Origin: Pedobacter sp. SL55
GTDB taxonomy: Bacteria; Bacteroidota; Bacteroidia; Sphingobacteriales; Sphingobacteriaceae
Length of the DNA stretch: 64,000 bases
Assembly (NCBI RefSeq): GCF_026625705.1
Contig: NZ_CP113059.1
Location: forward strand, 4,278,001-4,342,000
Direction of reading: 5' to 3'
The notes under the pieces are model-generated. The model was not told where the DNA came from. It saw nothing but the letters and a program-made list of their open reading frames with translations, and searched no databases. This document shows positions 1-8,091 of the stretch, piece by piece (positions within the stretch are counted from its first letter, which is position 1; the number at the start of each line of letters is the position of its first letter). Both the position numbers and the translations under genes were made by a program.

Positions 1-1
1 T

Positions 2-1129
2 TTAAACAAAGACACTTACACGTTCGAAGCAAAAAACATCAACCTAGATTTCTTCCAATCGGATGTTTTTAAAGCTAAAGGTGGCGGTTTAAGAGGTTCT
101 ATCATGATTGTTGGACCGCTTTTGGCACGTTTCGGTAAAGCGGCAATCCCTAAACCAGGGGGCGATAAAATTGGTCGTCGTAGGTTAGATACCCACTTTT
201 TAGGCTTCGAGAAATTGGGTGCTAAATTTGTTTACGACCAAAAAGCCGAGTTCTTTAACGTAGATGCAACCAACCTAAAAGGAACCTACATTTTGCTAGA
301 CGAAGCTTCGGTTACCGGAACAGCAAATATTGTAATGGCGGCGGTTTTGGCTAAAGGAATTACCACTATCTATAACGCTGCTTGCGAGCCTTACCTACAA
401 CAATTGTGTAAAATGCTGAACCGTATGGGCGCAAAAATCAGCGGTATTGGTTCTAACTTATTAACTATTGAAGGCGTTAAAAAATTGGGTGGTACAGAGC
501 ACCGTATGTTGCCAGATATGATTGAGATTGGTTCTTTCATAGGTCTGGCAGCAATGACAGAGTCGGAAATTACCATTAAAAACGTACAGTACGATGAGTT
601 GGGTGTAATTCCAGAAGTTTTCAAAAAACTAGGCATTAAACTAGAGCGCCGCGGCGATGACATTTACATTCCTTCTCAAAAGCATTATGTAATCGATACT
701 TTTATCGACGGTTCTATTTTAACCATTGCCGATTCGCCTTGGCCTGGTTTTACCCCAGATTTGTTGAGTATTGTGTTGGTGGTGGCTTCGCAAGCTAGAG
801 GTTCGGTGTTAATACACCAAAAAATGTTCGAAAGCCGTTTGTTCTTCGTTGATAAACTGATTGATATGGGTGCACAAATCATCCTTTGCGATCCGCACCG
901 TGCTACCGTTAACGGTATCGACAAAAAGTACAAATTACGTGGCATCAGCATGACTTCGCCAGATATTAGAGCCGGAGTTTCGTTGTTAATTGCAGCACTT
1001 TCTGCCGAAGGTAAATCTACCATTTACAACATCGAGCAAATTGAGCGTGGCTACCAAGATATCGATACTCGTTTACGTGCTTTAGGTGCTCAAATTAGGC
1101 GTATTGATGGCGCAGGGCCAAGCCATTAG
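2..1129 (+). CDS. murA: UDP-N-acetylglucosamine 1-carboxyvinyltransferase (MurA), 5' end outside the window
   Basis: First committed step of peptidoglycan synthesis: transfers enolpyruvate from PEP to UDP-GlcNAc in the cytoplasm. The reading frame is open from base 2, so the N-terminus lies outside; an internal ATG at 104 is not the true start. EPSP-synthase-fold features are present: the mobile loop PGGDKIGRRRLDTH, DEASVTGTANIVMAA, and the C-terminal DIRAGVSLLIAALSAEG. The loop residue that is Cys115 in E. coli MurA, the target of fosfomycin, is Asp here (GAT at 164-166). Asp at this site is known from naturally fosfomycin-tolerant MurA enzymes such as that of Mycobacterium. Two hairpins follow the stop codon. 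Family assignment is very secure. Confidence 0.97.
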   Translation, partial: LNKDTYTFEAKNINLDFFQSDVFKAKGGGLRGSIMIVGPLLARFGKAAIPKPGGDKIGRRRLDTHFLGFEKLGAKFVYDQKAEFFNVDATNLKGTYILLDEASVTGTANIVMAAVLAKGITTIYNAACEPYLQQLCKMLNRMGAKISGIGSNLLTIEGVKKLGGTEHRMLPDMIEIGSFIGLAAMTESEITIKNVQYDELGVIPEVFKKLGIKLERRGDDIYIPSQKHYVIDTFIDGSILTIADSPWPGFTPDLLSIVLVVASQARGSVLIHQKMFESRLFFVDKLIDMGAQIILCDPHRATVNGIDKKYKLRGISMTSPDIRAGVSLLIAALSAEGKSTIYNIEQIERGYQDIDTRLRALGAQIRRIDGAGPSH

Positions 1130-1148
1130 GATTTACAATCCCATTGCC

Positions 1149-1345
1149 GTCATTCCCGTGAAAACGGGAATCTTAAAGCGATAGAAGTACATATTAGAAA
1201 AGCAGGACCAGTACATTTCACAATGTTAGTCCTGCTTTTCGGCTTTAGTCCCTCGCTCTCTAACGCTCTATAATGCTCTACAGTAATTATTAAAAATCTA
1301 CAATTATTTGAGGCTTTAAGATTGCTTCGTTTTCTCACAATGACG
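1149..1345. repeat. Composite intergenic repeat-like sequence behind murA
   Basis: Non-coding stretch with a short hairpin ATTCCCG/CGGGAAT (1152-1171) and a right end reading ATTGCTTCG...CTCACAATGACG. Both words resemble dispersed intergenic repeats seen in many bacterial genomes. No second copy exists in this window, so its repetitive nature is inferred. Confidence 0.4.
1198..1239 (+). terminator. Probable terminator of murA
   Basis: AAAAGCAGGAC at 1198-1208 pairs with GTCCTGCTTTT at 1229-1239 across a 20-nt loop. The stem ends in a short T run, about 70 nt after the murA stop. Confidence 0.6.
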
Positions 1346-1353
1346 AATAACAT

Positions 1354-1391
1354 AAAAAAACCTCATAGATTTTAAAATCTATGAGGTTTTT
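1354..1391. terminator. Bidirectional rho-independent terminator between murA and ychF
   Basis: Near-perfect palindrome: A-rich arm plus CCTCATAGATTTT, then AAAATCTATGAGG plus T-rich arm. It lies between two convergent genes and has A and T tracts on opposite sides, so it can stop both transcripts. Confidence 0.85.
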
Positions 1392-1426
1392 AAGTATTAT
1401 AATGTCCCCTTTAGGAAATTTAGGGA

Positions 1427-2521
1427 TTAAACATTAAATCTAAAGTGCATGATATCGCCATCTTCTACCACATAAGCTTTACCTTCTACACCTAACTTAC
1501 CAGCTTCTTTACAAGCATTTTCAGAGCCTAGGGTTACAAAATCGTTGTATTTAATTACCTCAGCACGGATAAAACCTTTCTCGAAATCGGTGTGGATTAC
1601 GCCCGCAGCTTGCGGTGCAGTGAAACCTTTGGTAATAGTCCAAGCTCTAACTTCTTGCACACCGGCAGTAAAATAAGTGTACAAATCTAATAAGCGGTAA
1701 GCAGCTCTAATTAATTTTGCCACGCCCGACTCATCCAAACCTAAATCTTGTAAAAAGATCTGACGCTCTTCGTAGTCTTCCAATTCGGCAATTTCCGATT
1801 CAATTTTAGCAGAAATAATTAATACCTCAGCATTTTCGTTAGCTACTGCAGCTTTAACTTTCTCTACGTAAGCATTTCCAGTTACTACCGAAGCTTCATC
1901 AACGTTACAAACGTACATTACTGGCTTTTGGGTTAATAAACCTAAACCGCCAATAAACTCGAAATCCTCTACAGTTAAGTTGGCTGAACGAACAGAATTA
2001 CCAGTTTCTAAATGATCTTTCACTACTGATAAGATATCGAATTCTTTCTTCGCATCTTTATCATTTTTAGCTTGTTTTTCTATCTTTTGGATACGCTTGC
2101 TTACGGTATCCAAATCTTTCAACTGTAACTCAGTATCAATAATTTCTTTATCGCGAATTGGGTCAACTGAACCATCTACGTGAATGATATTTCCATCATC
2201 AAAGCAACGTAAAACATGGATGATTGCATTTGTAGCTCTGATATTACCCAAAAACTGGTTACCTAAGCCTTCGCCTTTAGAGGCGCCTTTTACCAAACCC
2301 GCAATATCCACTATTTCTATTGTATTTGGTACCACACGTTGCGGCTTAACCAGTTCTGTCAATTTGTTTAAACGCTCATCTGGTACGGTAATTACGCCCA
2401 CATTTGGTTCTATTGTACAGAATGGAAAGTTAGCAGATTGCGCCTTTGCGTTAGATAAACAGTTAAATAAAGTCGATTTCCCTACGTTTGGTAAACCTAC
2501 TATACCACATTGTAATGCCAT
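1427..2521 (-). CDS. ychF: Redox-regulated ribosome-binding ATPase YchF
   Basis: Obg-family P-loop NTPase that binds ribosomes and hydrolyses ATP rather than GTP. With the start at MALQCGIVGL (ATG at 2519-2521) the protein is 364 aa, the usual family length; an upstream in-frame ATG would add 18 residues from repeat-like DNA and is rejected. G1 GLPNVGKST is at residues 9-17, G3 is DIAGLVKGASKGEGLGNQF, and the NKxD position reads NVDE, the altered motif that gives YchF its ATP preference. The C-terminal TGS domain ends in HFRFNV. Monocistronic, convergent with murA. Confidence 0.96.
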   Translation of the reverse strand: MALQCGIVGLPNVGKSTLFNCLSNAKAQSANFPFCTIEPNVGVITVPDERLNKLTELVKPQRVVPNTIEIVDIAGLVKGASKGEGLGNQFLGNIRATNAIIHVLRCFDDGNIIHVDGSVDPIRDKEIIDTELQLKDLDTVSKRIQKIEKQAKNDKDAKKEFDILSVVKDHLETGNSVRSANLTVEDFEFIGGLGLLTQKPVMYVCNVDEASVVTGNAYVEKVKAAVANENAEVLIISAKIESEIAELEDYEERQIFLQDLGLDESGVAKLIRAAYRLLDLYTYFTAGVQEVRAWTITKGFTAPQAAGVIHTDFEKGFIRAEVIKYNDFVTLGSENACKEAGKLGVEGKAYVVEDGDIMHFRFNV

Positions 2522-2579
2522 TATATTTACGATTTTAGATTTTACGATTTTAGATTTACTACAACCTAAAACCAAGGCG

Positions 2580-2587
2580 CAAAGATA
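2580..2587 (-). promoter_or_regulatory. Candidate -7 box for ychF
   Basis: TATCTTTG on the minus strand matches the Bacteroidota -7 consensus TAnnTTTG about 60 nt before the ychF start. No clear -33 TTTG is seen, so support is partial. Confidence 0.4.
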
Positions 2588-2627
2588 AGTAATAGTTTGA
2601 TTGTTGAAAGGTGGAAATTTGGAAAGT

Positions 2628-2690
2628 TTAGGGGTTAGGGGTTAGGGGTTAGGGGTTAGGGGTTAGGGGTTAGGGGTTAGGGGTTAGGGG
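2628..2690 (+). repeat. (TTAGGGG)9 heptamer tandem repeat
   Basis: Nine perfect head-to-tail copies of TTAGGGG (63 bp) between the divergent genes ychF and the 2908 gene. Runs of four G every 7 bases could form G-quadruplexes. Such an array is prone to slippage, so copy number may vary between cells. Confidence 0.97.
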
Positions 2691-2776
2691 AAATTGTCTT
2701 ATGGCTTAATTGTTTTATATTGTTGAAATTTTATAATGTTGCAAAGTTATAGCTACCTTGTATGCCCAATTTTTAA

Positions 2777-2860
<84 letters not shown>

Positions 2861-2907
2861 CCAACTTTATAAAAAAATCCCTAGCTTAGCATTCACATTA
2901 TCGAAAC

Positions 2908-3378
2908 ATGGAAGACCAAAAGCAATTTGAAAATTTAGAAGAACAAAAATATCCGCAGTTAATAGTAACGGAAGATATGCGCAGCTACATCTACGATATG
3001 GCTAAATGGGCAAATTTCCTGGGAATTGTGGGCTTTGTAATTTCTGCATTTTTGTTTTTAGCAGCGTTAACCGTTGGCCCCACAATTAATGCTAATCCAG
3101 AAATGGGTAAAATGCTGGGGCAACTAGGCGCTATGGATGGCACCACAATTTCTATTGTATTTATTATTTATGGAGCACTCATCTTCTATCCTAGCCTGCT
3201 AATGTTTCGCTATGCAGCAAAAGCAAAACAAGGCGTATTGTATGGCGAACAAGAAAATTTAAACGAAGCGGTAAACAGATTAAAATCAATATTTAAATAC
3301 TTTGGCGTACTAACCATTGTATTTATTGTGCTTTATTTAATGACTTTATTTTCGGCGGTTTTAGGTGGAATTAAATAG
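2908..3378 (+). CDS. Small integral membrane protein, DUF5362-like
   Basis: A 156-aa protein with a polar N-terminus (about 30 residues) and three hydrophobic segments near residues 36-58, 78-102 and 131-152. The loop RYAAKAKQGVLYGEQENLNEA is followed by a short amphipathic stretch. This arrangement fits the Bacteroidota DUF5362 membrane family, recognised from memory. Function unknown; inner membrane location inferred. The ATG at 2908 lies just after the GGACTTC array, so array length could affect the leader or promoter spacing. The stop abuts the convergent beta-lactamase-like gene. Confidence 0.7.
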   Translation: MEDQKQFENLEEQKYPQLIVTEDMRSYIYDMAKWANFLGIVGFVISAFLFLAALTVGPTINANPEMGKMLGQLGAMDGTTISIVFIIYGALIFYPSLLMFRYAAKAKQGVLYGEQENLNEAVNRLKSIFKYFGVLTIVFIVLYLMTLFSAVLGGIK

Positions 3379-4293
3379 CTAGTGATATTTATCCATTCCT
3401 TTTGCAGGCTCCCATTTGCTTTTAGGCTCGAAATAATTCCACAGCATTTTACTTAGTTTACGAACTAAAACTTCTCCTTCGTTATCGTACACCCATCTGG
3501 TATCTTTTTGATTTTTTGTAGTGATACAAAAAACATAGTCGCCGTGTGGCGCATTTACCAAAACCACTTCAGAGCGAGAAGCGTTAACAGCACCAGATTT
3601 AGAAGCCACCTGCACATATGGAGGAATTTCTGACAATGCTTCCTTATCATAGTAAATACGTATCAAATTGCGGTAAATGCGCTCAGAAGCAGCCGGACTA
3701 ATCATTTTACCATCTCTTATCAGCGTTAGCAAGGTTGCCATTTCTCTAGGCGTGGTTTGCCCCCAGCCATATTTACGTTGGTTAGCTTGCCTATCTGGTG
3801 TTCTCGAATTTACACGAGTATACTGCAAACCATATTGAGCCATTAAGTTGTTAATTGCCACTCCAGTTCCAGCTAAACTTTGGCACCACAAACTTGCGGT
3901 ATTATCGCTAGTGGTAATCATTAGCATTAATACTTTTGTTAACCAAATTTTCTCGCCATTTTTAAAAGAACCCAAAATATCTTCGCCGGCATAAAGCAAA
4001 CTATCTTTGTAAGTTAACTGCGCTTTATAATCCAATTCTCCCTTTTCTATTTTATCAAAAATGCCACAGGTAATGGGCACTTTAACCATACTCGCCGTCG
4101 GGAAAATGGTGTCCGCATTAAAAGCAGCTATTTTACCCGTTTTTAAAGATTTTACGTAAATACCTACATCACCATTAAAATCTTTTGCCAACCCGTTAAT
4201 CATTTTATTGAGTTTTGAGTCTACTCTTTCGGTTTGAGCAAAGGCAGTTAGTGATAAAAGACAAGCGATAAAAAATGCGGAGAACTTCGTCAT
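3379..4293 (-). CDS. Exported serine hydrolase of the class A beta-lactamase fold
   Basis: A 304-aa periplasmic protein with a signal peptide (cleavage near FAQ, residues 18-20). Active-site Ser-x-x-Lys is at 68-71 (SMVK), SDN at 129-131 and the KTG-type motif reads KSG. In the omega loop, where class A enzymes have the deacylating Glu166, the sequence is VNSRTPDRQANQRKYGWGQT with no Glu. Family knowledge says such proteins may be acylated by beta-lactams without efficient turnover, so a DD-peptidase-like or penicillin-binding role is as likely as resistance. Located tail to tail with the 2908 gene. Confidence 0.8.
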   Translation of the reverse strand: MTKFSAFFIACLLSLTAFAQTERVDSKLNKMINGLAKDFNGDVGIYVKSLKTGKIAAFNADTIFPTASMVKVPITCGIFDKIEKGELDYKAQLTYKDSLLYAGEDILGSFKNGEKIWLTKVLMLMITTSDNTASLWCQSLAGTGVAINNLMAQYGLQYTRVNSRTPDRQANQRKYGWGQTTPREMATLLTLIRDGKMISPAASERIYRNLIRIYYDKEALSEIPPYVQVASKSGAVNASRSEVVLVNAPHGDYVFCITTKNQKDTRWVYDNEGEVLVRKLSKMLWNYFEPKSKWEPAKGMDKYH

Positions 4294-4305
4294 AGTTTTT
4301 GTTTT

Positions 4306-4361
4306 GCCACAGATGCACAGATCATATTTTTCTCATCAAATATTATCTGTGCATCTGTGGC
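4306..4361. repeat. 17-bp perfect inverted repeat GCCACAGATGCACAGAT
   Basis: GCCACAGATGCACAGAT (4306-4322) and its exact reverse complement (4345-4361) with a 22-nt loop, between two minus-strand genes. A diverged copy of the same hairpin lies at 10029-10109, suggesting a dispersed palindromic family. Confidence 0.9.
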
Positions 4362-4383
4362 TAAGTTCGGTTTTAAATTAAAC

Positions 4384-4411
4384 AAAAAATCCCTCCCAAA
4401 CTGGGAAGGAT
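4384..4411 (-). terminator. Terminator of the DUF3276 gene
   Basis: On the minus strand, ATCCTTCCC pairs with GGGAGGGAT (one mismatch) around a 5-nt loop and is followed by a run of six T. It lies 22 nt past the DUF3276 stop codon. Confidence 0.75.
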
Positions 4412-4432
4412 TATATGGTTATTTTTTATTTA

Positions 4433-4756
4433 CTAAAAAGTAAAGTCATCATCAGTTTTTGCTGCATATTCTGTGTTTTCAGAATATTCGTAACGTTTTT
4501 CTACCACATCTTGACGAGATTTGATATACTCAACAGTTTCGGTTAAGCCTTCAGTAAATTTCTCAAAATCTTCTTTGTACAAGAAAATTTTATGTTTTAC
4601 AAAAACGCCATCTTCTAATCTTTTCTTGCTCTCGGTTAACGTAAGGTAATAATCACCTGAACGCGTTGCTTTTACATCAAAAAAATAAGTACGTTTACCT
4701 GCTCTTACTTTTTTCGAAAAAACCTCTTCTCTCTCTTTGTTATCGAAATCTCCCAT
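4433..4756 (-). CDS. DUF3276 protein (PUR-alpha-like nucleic-acid-binding protein)
   Basis: A 107-aa protein starting MGDFDNKEREEVFSKK; a longer frame exists but its first 19 residues look non-coding. The core KVRAGKRTYFFDVKATRSGDYYLTLTESKK matches the bacterial PUR-alpha-like family (DUF3276) of Bacteroidota and spirochaetes, which binds single-stranded nucleic acid in studied homologues. The C-terminus is acidic and tyrosine-rich (RYEYSENTEYAAKTDDDFTF). Likely cytoplasmic and monocistronic, with its own terminator. Confidence 0.85.
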   Translation of the reverse strand: MGDFDNKEREEVFSKKVRAGKRTYFFDVKATRSGDYYLTLTESKKRLEDGVFVKHKIFLYKEDFEKFTEGLTETVEYIKSRQDVVEKRYEYSENTEYAAKTDDDFTF

Positions 4757-4857
4757 TTTGTTATGTGTGTAGTGTGGTTTTGGTTGGGGTAAATATAATG
4801 TAATAATTATCAAATTTCAAAACACAAATGGCAGTAACTGTAGCTTTTTTTGATATA

Positions 4858-6639
4858 TTATAAATTTTCTTCCTCCAAAAGCTGATTTTGATAAAGCTCG
4901 GCATAGGCTGCACCCCGCTTCAGTAGCTCTTCGTGTGTACCTTCTTCTATGATCTTGCCCTCGTCTAAAACCAAAATTTTATCTGCATTTTTTATGGTAG
5001 AAATACGGTGTGCAATTAAAACACTCGTCCTGCCTTTCATCAACCTACCTAAATTACTCAGAATTTCTTCTTCTGTTTTGGTATCTACAGCAGAAAGACA
5101 ATCATCAAAAACTAACATCTGCGGCTCTTTAATTAAAGCTCTAGCTATAGATACCCGTTGTTTTTGCCCACCCGATAAAGTAATGCCACGTTCGCCAAGC
5201 ATGGTCTCAAATTGCTGATCGAAACCTACAATATTATGATAAACCGCCGCATCTTTAGCAGCTTGTTCTACTTGCCCATCGGTTACAGTATTTAAACCAA
5301 AGGCGATGTTATTCTTGATGGTATCAGAAAATAAGAACACCTCTTGCGGCACAAAACCAATTTGCGAGCGATATTCTTGCAGGTTTAATTTATTGATAGG
5401 CTTACCATCTATCAAAATTTCTCCCGAGGTAATATCGTACATCCTCATCATCAAATTAGCCAAGGTAGATTTTCCTGAACCAGTTTTACCAATAATGGCT
5501 AAAAACTGTCCTTTCTTAACTTCAAAACTAATATCCTTTATTGCTTGTATGCCGGTATCAGCATAAGTAAAACTTACATTTTTGAATGTTATATTTCCAT
5601 CTAAAGTAATCTCTTCTTTGCCAGAATTGATGTCTGGCTGTAACTGTAAAAATTCGTTGATCCGCTTTTGCGAAGCTGCTGCACGCTGAATTAAGGTAGT
5701 GACCCACCCCAACATGGTTACCGGAAAAGTAAGTTGGTTAACATAAACAATAAACTCTGCAATATTACCTGGCGTAATGGCCCCATTAATTACTTGCTTT
5801 CCACCAATATAAATGGTTAAAATGGTGCTAATCCCTACCAACAATAACATAGTTGGATAAAAAAATGCTTGCACTTTTACCAAACCCATCGAGTTTGTTT
5901 TGTAGGCATTGCTTTCTTCTGCAAAAACCTCTTGAGCTTGAGCTTCTCTTACGTAAGATTTCATTACCCGAACACCCGAAAAACGTTCTTGCACAAAAGA
6001 AGATAACCTAGACAATTGCTCTTGTATTTTTTCGCTTTTTTGATTGATAATGGTGTTAACATAGTAAATAGCAACAACTAAAACTGGCAATGGCAACAAA
6101 GCATAAATGGCTAAGGTACTATTAACAGAGAACATAAAATAGATAACCAGACAGAAAAGTACAGTAGTGTTAATGGCATACATAATTGCTGGGCCAACAT
6201 ACATCCGCACTCTATTCACATCCTCAGTTGCCCTATTCATCAAATCCCCGGTGTTATTTCTACGATAAAAACCTAAGCTCAATTTCTGGTAATGTGCATA
6301 GATTTCGTTTTTCATATCGTACTCTATATGCCTAGACATGAGAATAATGGTTTGGCGCATAAAAAACAGAAACAAGCCTCTTAATAAATAAAGAAACAAA
6401 ATGAGCGCCCCAAAAAACAATAAACTGTATCCAAAAATATCGTAAACAATTGCTTGTCTATCAAAACCATTAAATAATCTGTAAATAGCGATATTTTCTG
6501 TAATTAAATTAAAGGCATGGCCAATTACCTGAGCAGGCACCACGCCGAAAATATTAGAGATTACCACAAACAAAACACCTGGTATAACTCGCCATTTGTA
6601 CTTTATAAAATATTTATTGAGGAAGAATAAGTGTTTCAT
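4858..6639 (-). CDS. ABC exporter, fused membrane and ATPase domains
   Basis: A 593-aa half-transporter: six membrane segments in residues 1-310, then the ATPase domain. Walker A GKTGSGKST is at 385-392, the signature LSGGQ at 488-492 and Walker B MLVFDD at 508-513. The residue after the Walker B Asp is Asp513, not the catalytic Glu. This substitution is typical of the degenerate site in heterodimeric exporters such as YheI or TM287, yet no partner gene is adjacent. Substrate unknown; the MsbA/multidrug-type architecture suggests lipid or drug export. A TAACTTTG box sits only 8 nt upstream of the start, so the mRNA may be almost leaderless. Confidence 0.93.
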   Translation of the reverse strand: MKHLFFLNKYFIKYKWRVIPGVLFVVISNIFGVVPAQVIGHAFNLITENIAIYRLFNGFDRQAIVYDIFGYSLLFFGALILFLYLLRGLFLFFMRQTIILMSRHIEYDMKNEIYAHYQKLSLGFYRRNNTGDLMNRATEDVNRVRMYVGPAIMYAINTTVLFCLVIYFMFSVNSTLAIYALLPLPVLVVAIYYVNTIINQKSEKIQEQLSRLSSFVQERFSGVRVMKSYVREAQAQEVFAEESNAYKTNSMGLVKVQAFFYPTMLLLVGISTILTIYIGGKQVINGAITPGNIAEFIVYVNQLTFPVTMLGWVTTLIQRAAASQKRINEFLQLQPDINSGKEEITLDGNITFKNVSFTYADTGIQAIKDISFEVKKGQFLAIIGKTGSGKSTLANLMMRMYDITSGEILIDGKPINKLNLQEYRSQIGFVPQEVFLFSDTIKNNIAFGLNTVTDGQVEQAAKDAAVYHNIVGFDQQFETMLGERGITLSGGQKQRVSIARALIKEPQMLVFDDCLSAVDTKTEEEILSNLGRLMKGRTSVLIAHRISTIKNADKILVLDEGKIIEEGTHEELLKRGAAYAELYQNQLLEEENL

Positions 6640-6646
6640 TGCTGAA

Positions 6647-6654
6647 CAAAGTTA
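6647..6654 (-). promoter_or_regulatory. Candidate -7 box for the ABC exporter
   Basis: TAACTTTG on the minus strand fits TAnnTTTG and lies 8 nt before the ATG, implying a very short leader. No convincing -33 element is visible. Confidence 0.35.
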
Positions 6655-6659
6655 CGCTT

Positions 6660-6885
6660 TTGGCTCATTAGTTCATTCGGGGATTTGGTTATTTGTTGAT
6701 TTGGTTAACTGCAAAGTGTTGATTTGGTTAACTGTAAAATGAAAACTGTGAACTGTGAACTGTTGATTTGGTTAACTGTGAATTGAAAACTGTAAACTGT
6801 GAACTGCAAACTAACCCCTGATACCTAATACCTAATACCTGACCACTGATACCTGACCACTGATACCTGACCACTAATTATTTAA
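6660..6885. repeat. Heptamer-type degenerate repeat tract
   Basis: The divergent gap is almost entirely made of 7- and 14-bp units: TTGATTTGGTTAAC (three copies), CTGTGAA variants, TACCTAA, and TGATACCTGACCAC (three copies). The left part (TTCATTCGGGGATTTGG...) recurs at 16406-16460 and, inverted, at about 19755-19800. No open reading frame. Confidence 0.85.
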
Positions 6886-6916
6886 AATACGCCTAGATTT
6901 AATGGTTTTTTTGTCT

Positions 6917-6924
6917 TACTTTTG
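6917..6924 (+). promoter_or_regulatory. Candidate -7 box for leucine dehydrogenase gene
   Basis: TACTTTTG matches TAnnTTTG and lies 27 nt before the ATG, just after the repeat tract. The -33 region is weak. Confidence 0.45.
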
Positions 6925-6950
6925 CAGGGTACGTTTCAACGTTATTTTGT

Positions 6951-8039
6951 ATGCCAGAAATCAATTCTTCTAACCACTCCATTTTAGAGCAATTAAGCCA
7001 ATCTGGCCACAAAAAAGTGGTATTTTGCAACGATCCCGCCACTGGATTAAAAGCCATCATTGCTATTCACGACACCACTTTAGGCCCAGCTTTAGGCGGT
7101 GTTAGGATGTGGAATTACAACTCGGAAGCCGAAGCTTTAGAAGATGTTTTGCGTTTATCTAAAGGGTTGACTTACAAATCAGCCATTGCTGGCTTAAACG
7201 TAGGCGGTGGCGCAGCAGTAATTATTGGCGATTCGAGACGACAAAAAACAGAAGCTTTAATGCGCAGTTTCGGCAGGTTTGTTAAAAACTTAAACGGAGA
7301 GTTTATTGCAGGAGAAGATGTGGGCACTACGGTACGTGACATGGAATACATCCGTATGGAAACCCAACATGTTACAGGCGTACCTGAGTCGTTAGGTGGC
7401 GCCGGAAACCCAGCTCCGTACACAGCAAAAGGAGTTTATTTAGGTATTAAAGCGTGTGTTAAAGAAGTTTTTGGCACTGATGAATTGGCTGGCCGTTCTG
7501 TGGTTGTACAAGGTACAGGTAACGTTGGCGAACATTTGGTAGAGTTGCTAAGAACCGACAATGTAGAAGTGTACGTAACCGATATTAACGAAGACAGCAT
7601 GCGAATGATTGCCCGCAAATATAAAGCGAAAGCAATTGATGCTGACAAAATCTTTAATATGGGTGCCGACATTTATGCCCCTTGCGCACTGGGTGCAACC
7701 ATTAACGATAAAACGTTAAAAACCATGAAGTTTGCCATTATTGCTGGTTCGGCAAACAACCAATTGGCAGATGAGAAAATTCACGGACAAATGTTGCAAG
7801 ACAAAGGCATTTTATATGCGCCAGATTATTTAATTAACGCTGGAGGCATTATCAGCTGTTACTCGGAACTAACCGGATTTGGCAAAAAACGCACCATCCA
7901 ACTTACCGAAAACATTTATGAAGCTACCCGAGAAGTCATCAAATTATCGAAATCAGAAAATATACCAACTAATTTAGCCGCATCGCGTATCGCCGAAAAG
8001 CGTATCGAAGATATTAAGAAAATAAAATCGTCATATTAA
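6951..8039 (+). CDS. Leucine dehydrogenase-like Glu/Leu/Phe/Val dehydrogenase
   Basis: A 362-aa NAD-dependent amino acid dehydrogenase of the LeuDH type, which deaminates branched-chain amino acids to 2-oxo acids. Visible motifs: LGGVRMW, YKSAIAGLNVGGG (about 75-87), GEDVGTTVRDME, the Rossmann VQGTGNVGEHLV, APCALGATIND, and YAPDYLINAGGI. In known LeuDH the glycine-rich motif is GGGK, with Lys80 catalytic; here GGGA is read (GCA codon, about residue 88). The YK lysine is kept. Either catalysis is altered or a clade-specific variant exists. No frameshift; sequence around it is otherwise canonical. Next gene nusB follows at 52 bp. Confidence 0.9.
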   Translation: MPEINSSNHSILEQLSQSGHKKVVFCNDPATGLKAIIAIHDTTLGPALGGVRMWNYNSEAEALEDVLRLSKGLTYKSAIAGLNVGGGAAVIIGDSRRQKTEALMRSFGRFVKNLNGEFIAGEDVGTTVRDMEYIRMETQHVTGVPESLGGAGNPAPYTAKGVYLGIKACVKEVFGTDELAGRSVVVQGTGNVGEHLVELLRTDNVEVYVTDINEDSMRMIARKYKAKAIDADKIFNMGADIYAPCALGATINDKTLKTMKFAIIAGSANNQLADEKIHGQMLQDKGILYAPDYLINAGGIISCYSELTGFGKKRTIQLTENIYEATREVIKLSKSENIPTNLAASRIAEKRIEDIKKIKSSY

Positions 8040-8091
8040 TTAATTTATACACACAACAACACGGTATTAAACCGGAATCGTTCTTACATTC

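Noticed and set aside
2628..2690. Telomere-like TTAGGGG repeat as a chromosome end
   Set aside because: It is internal, flanked by core genes on both sides, and similar heptamers of other sequence occur nearby.
6660..6885. CRISPR array
   Set aside because: Units are 7-14 bp without unique spacers of constant length and no cas genes are present.
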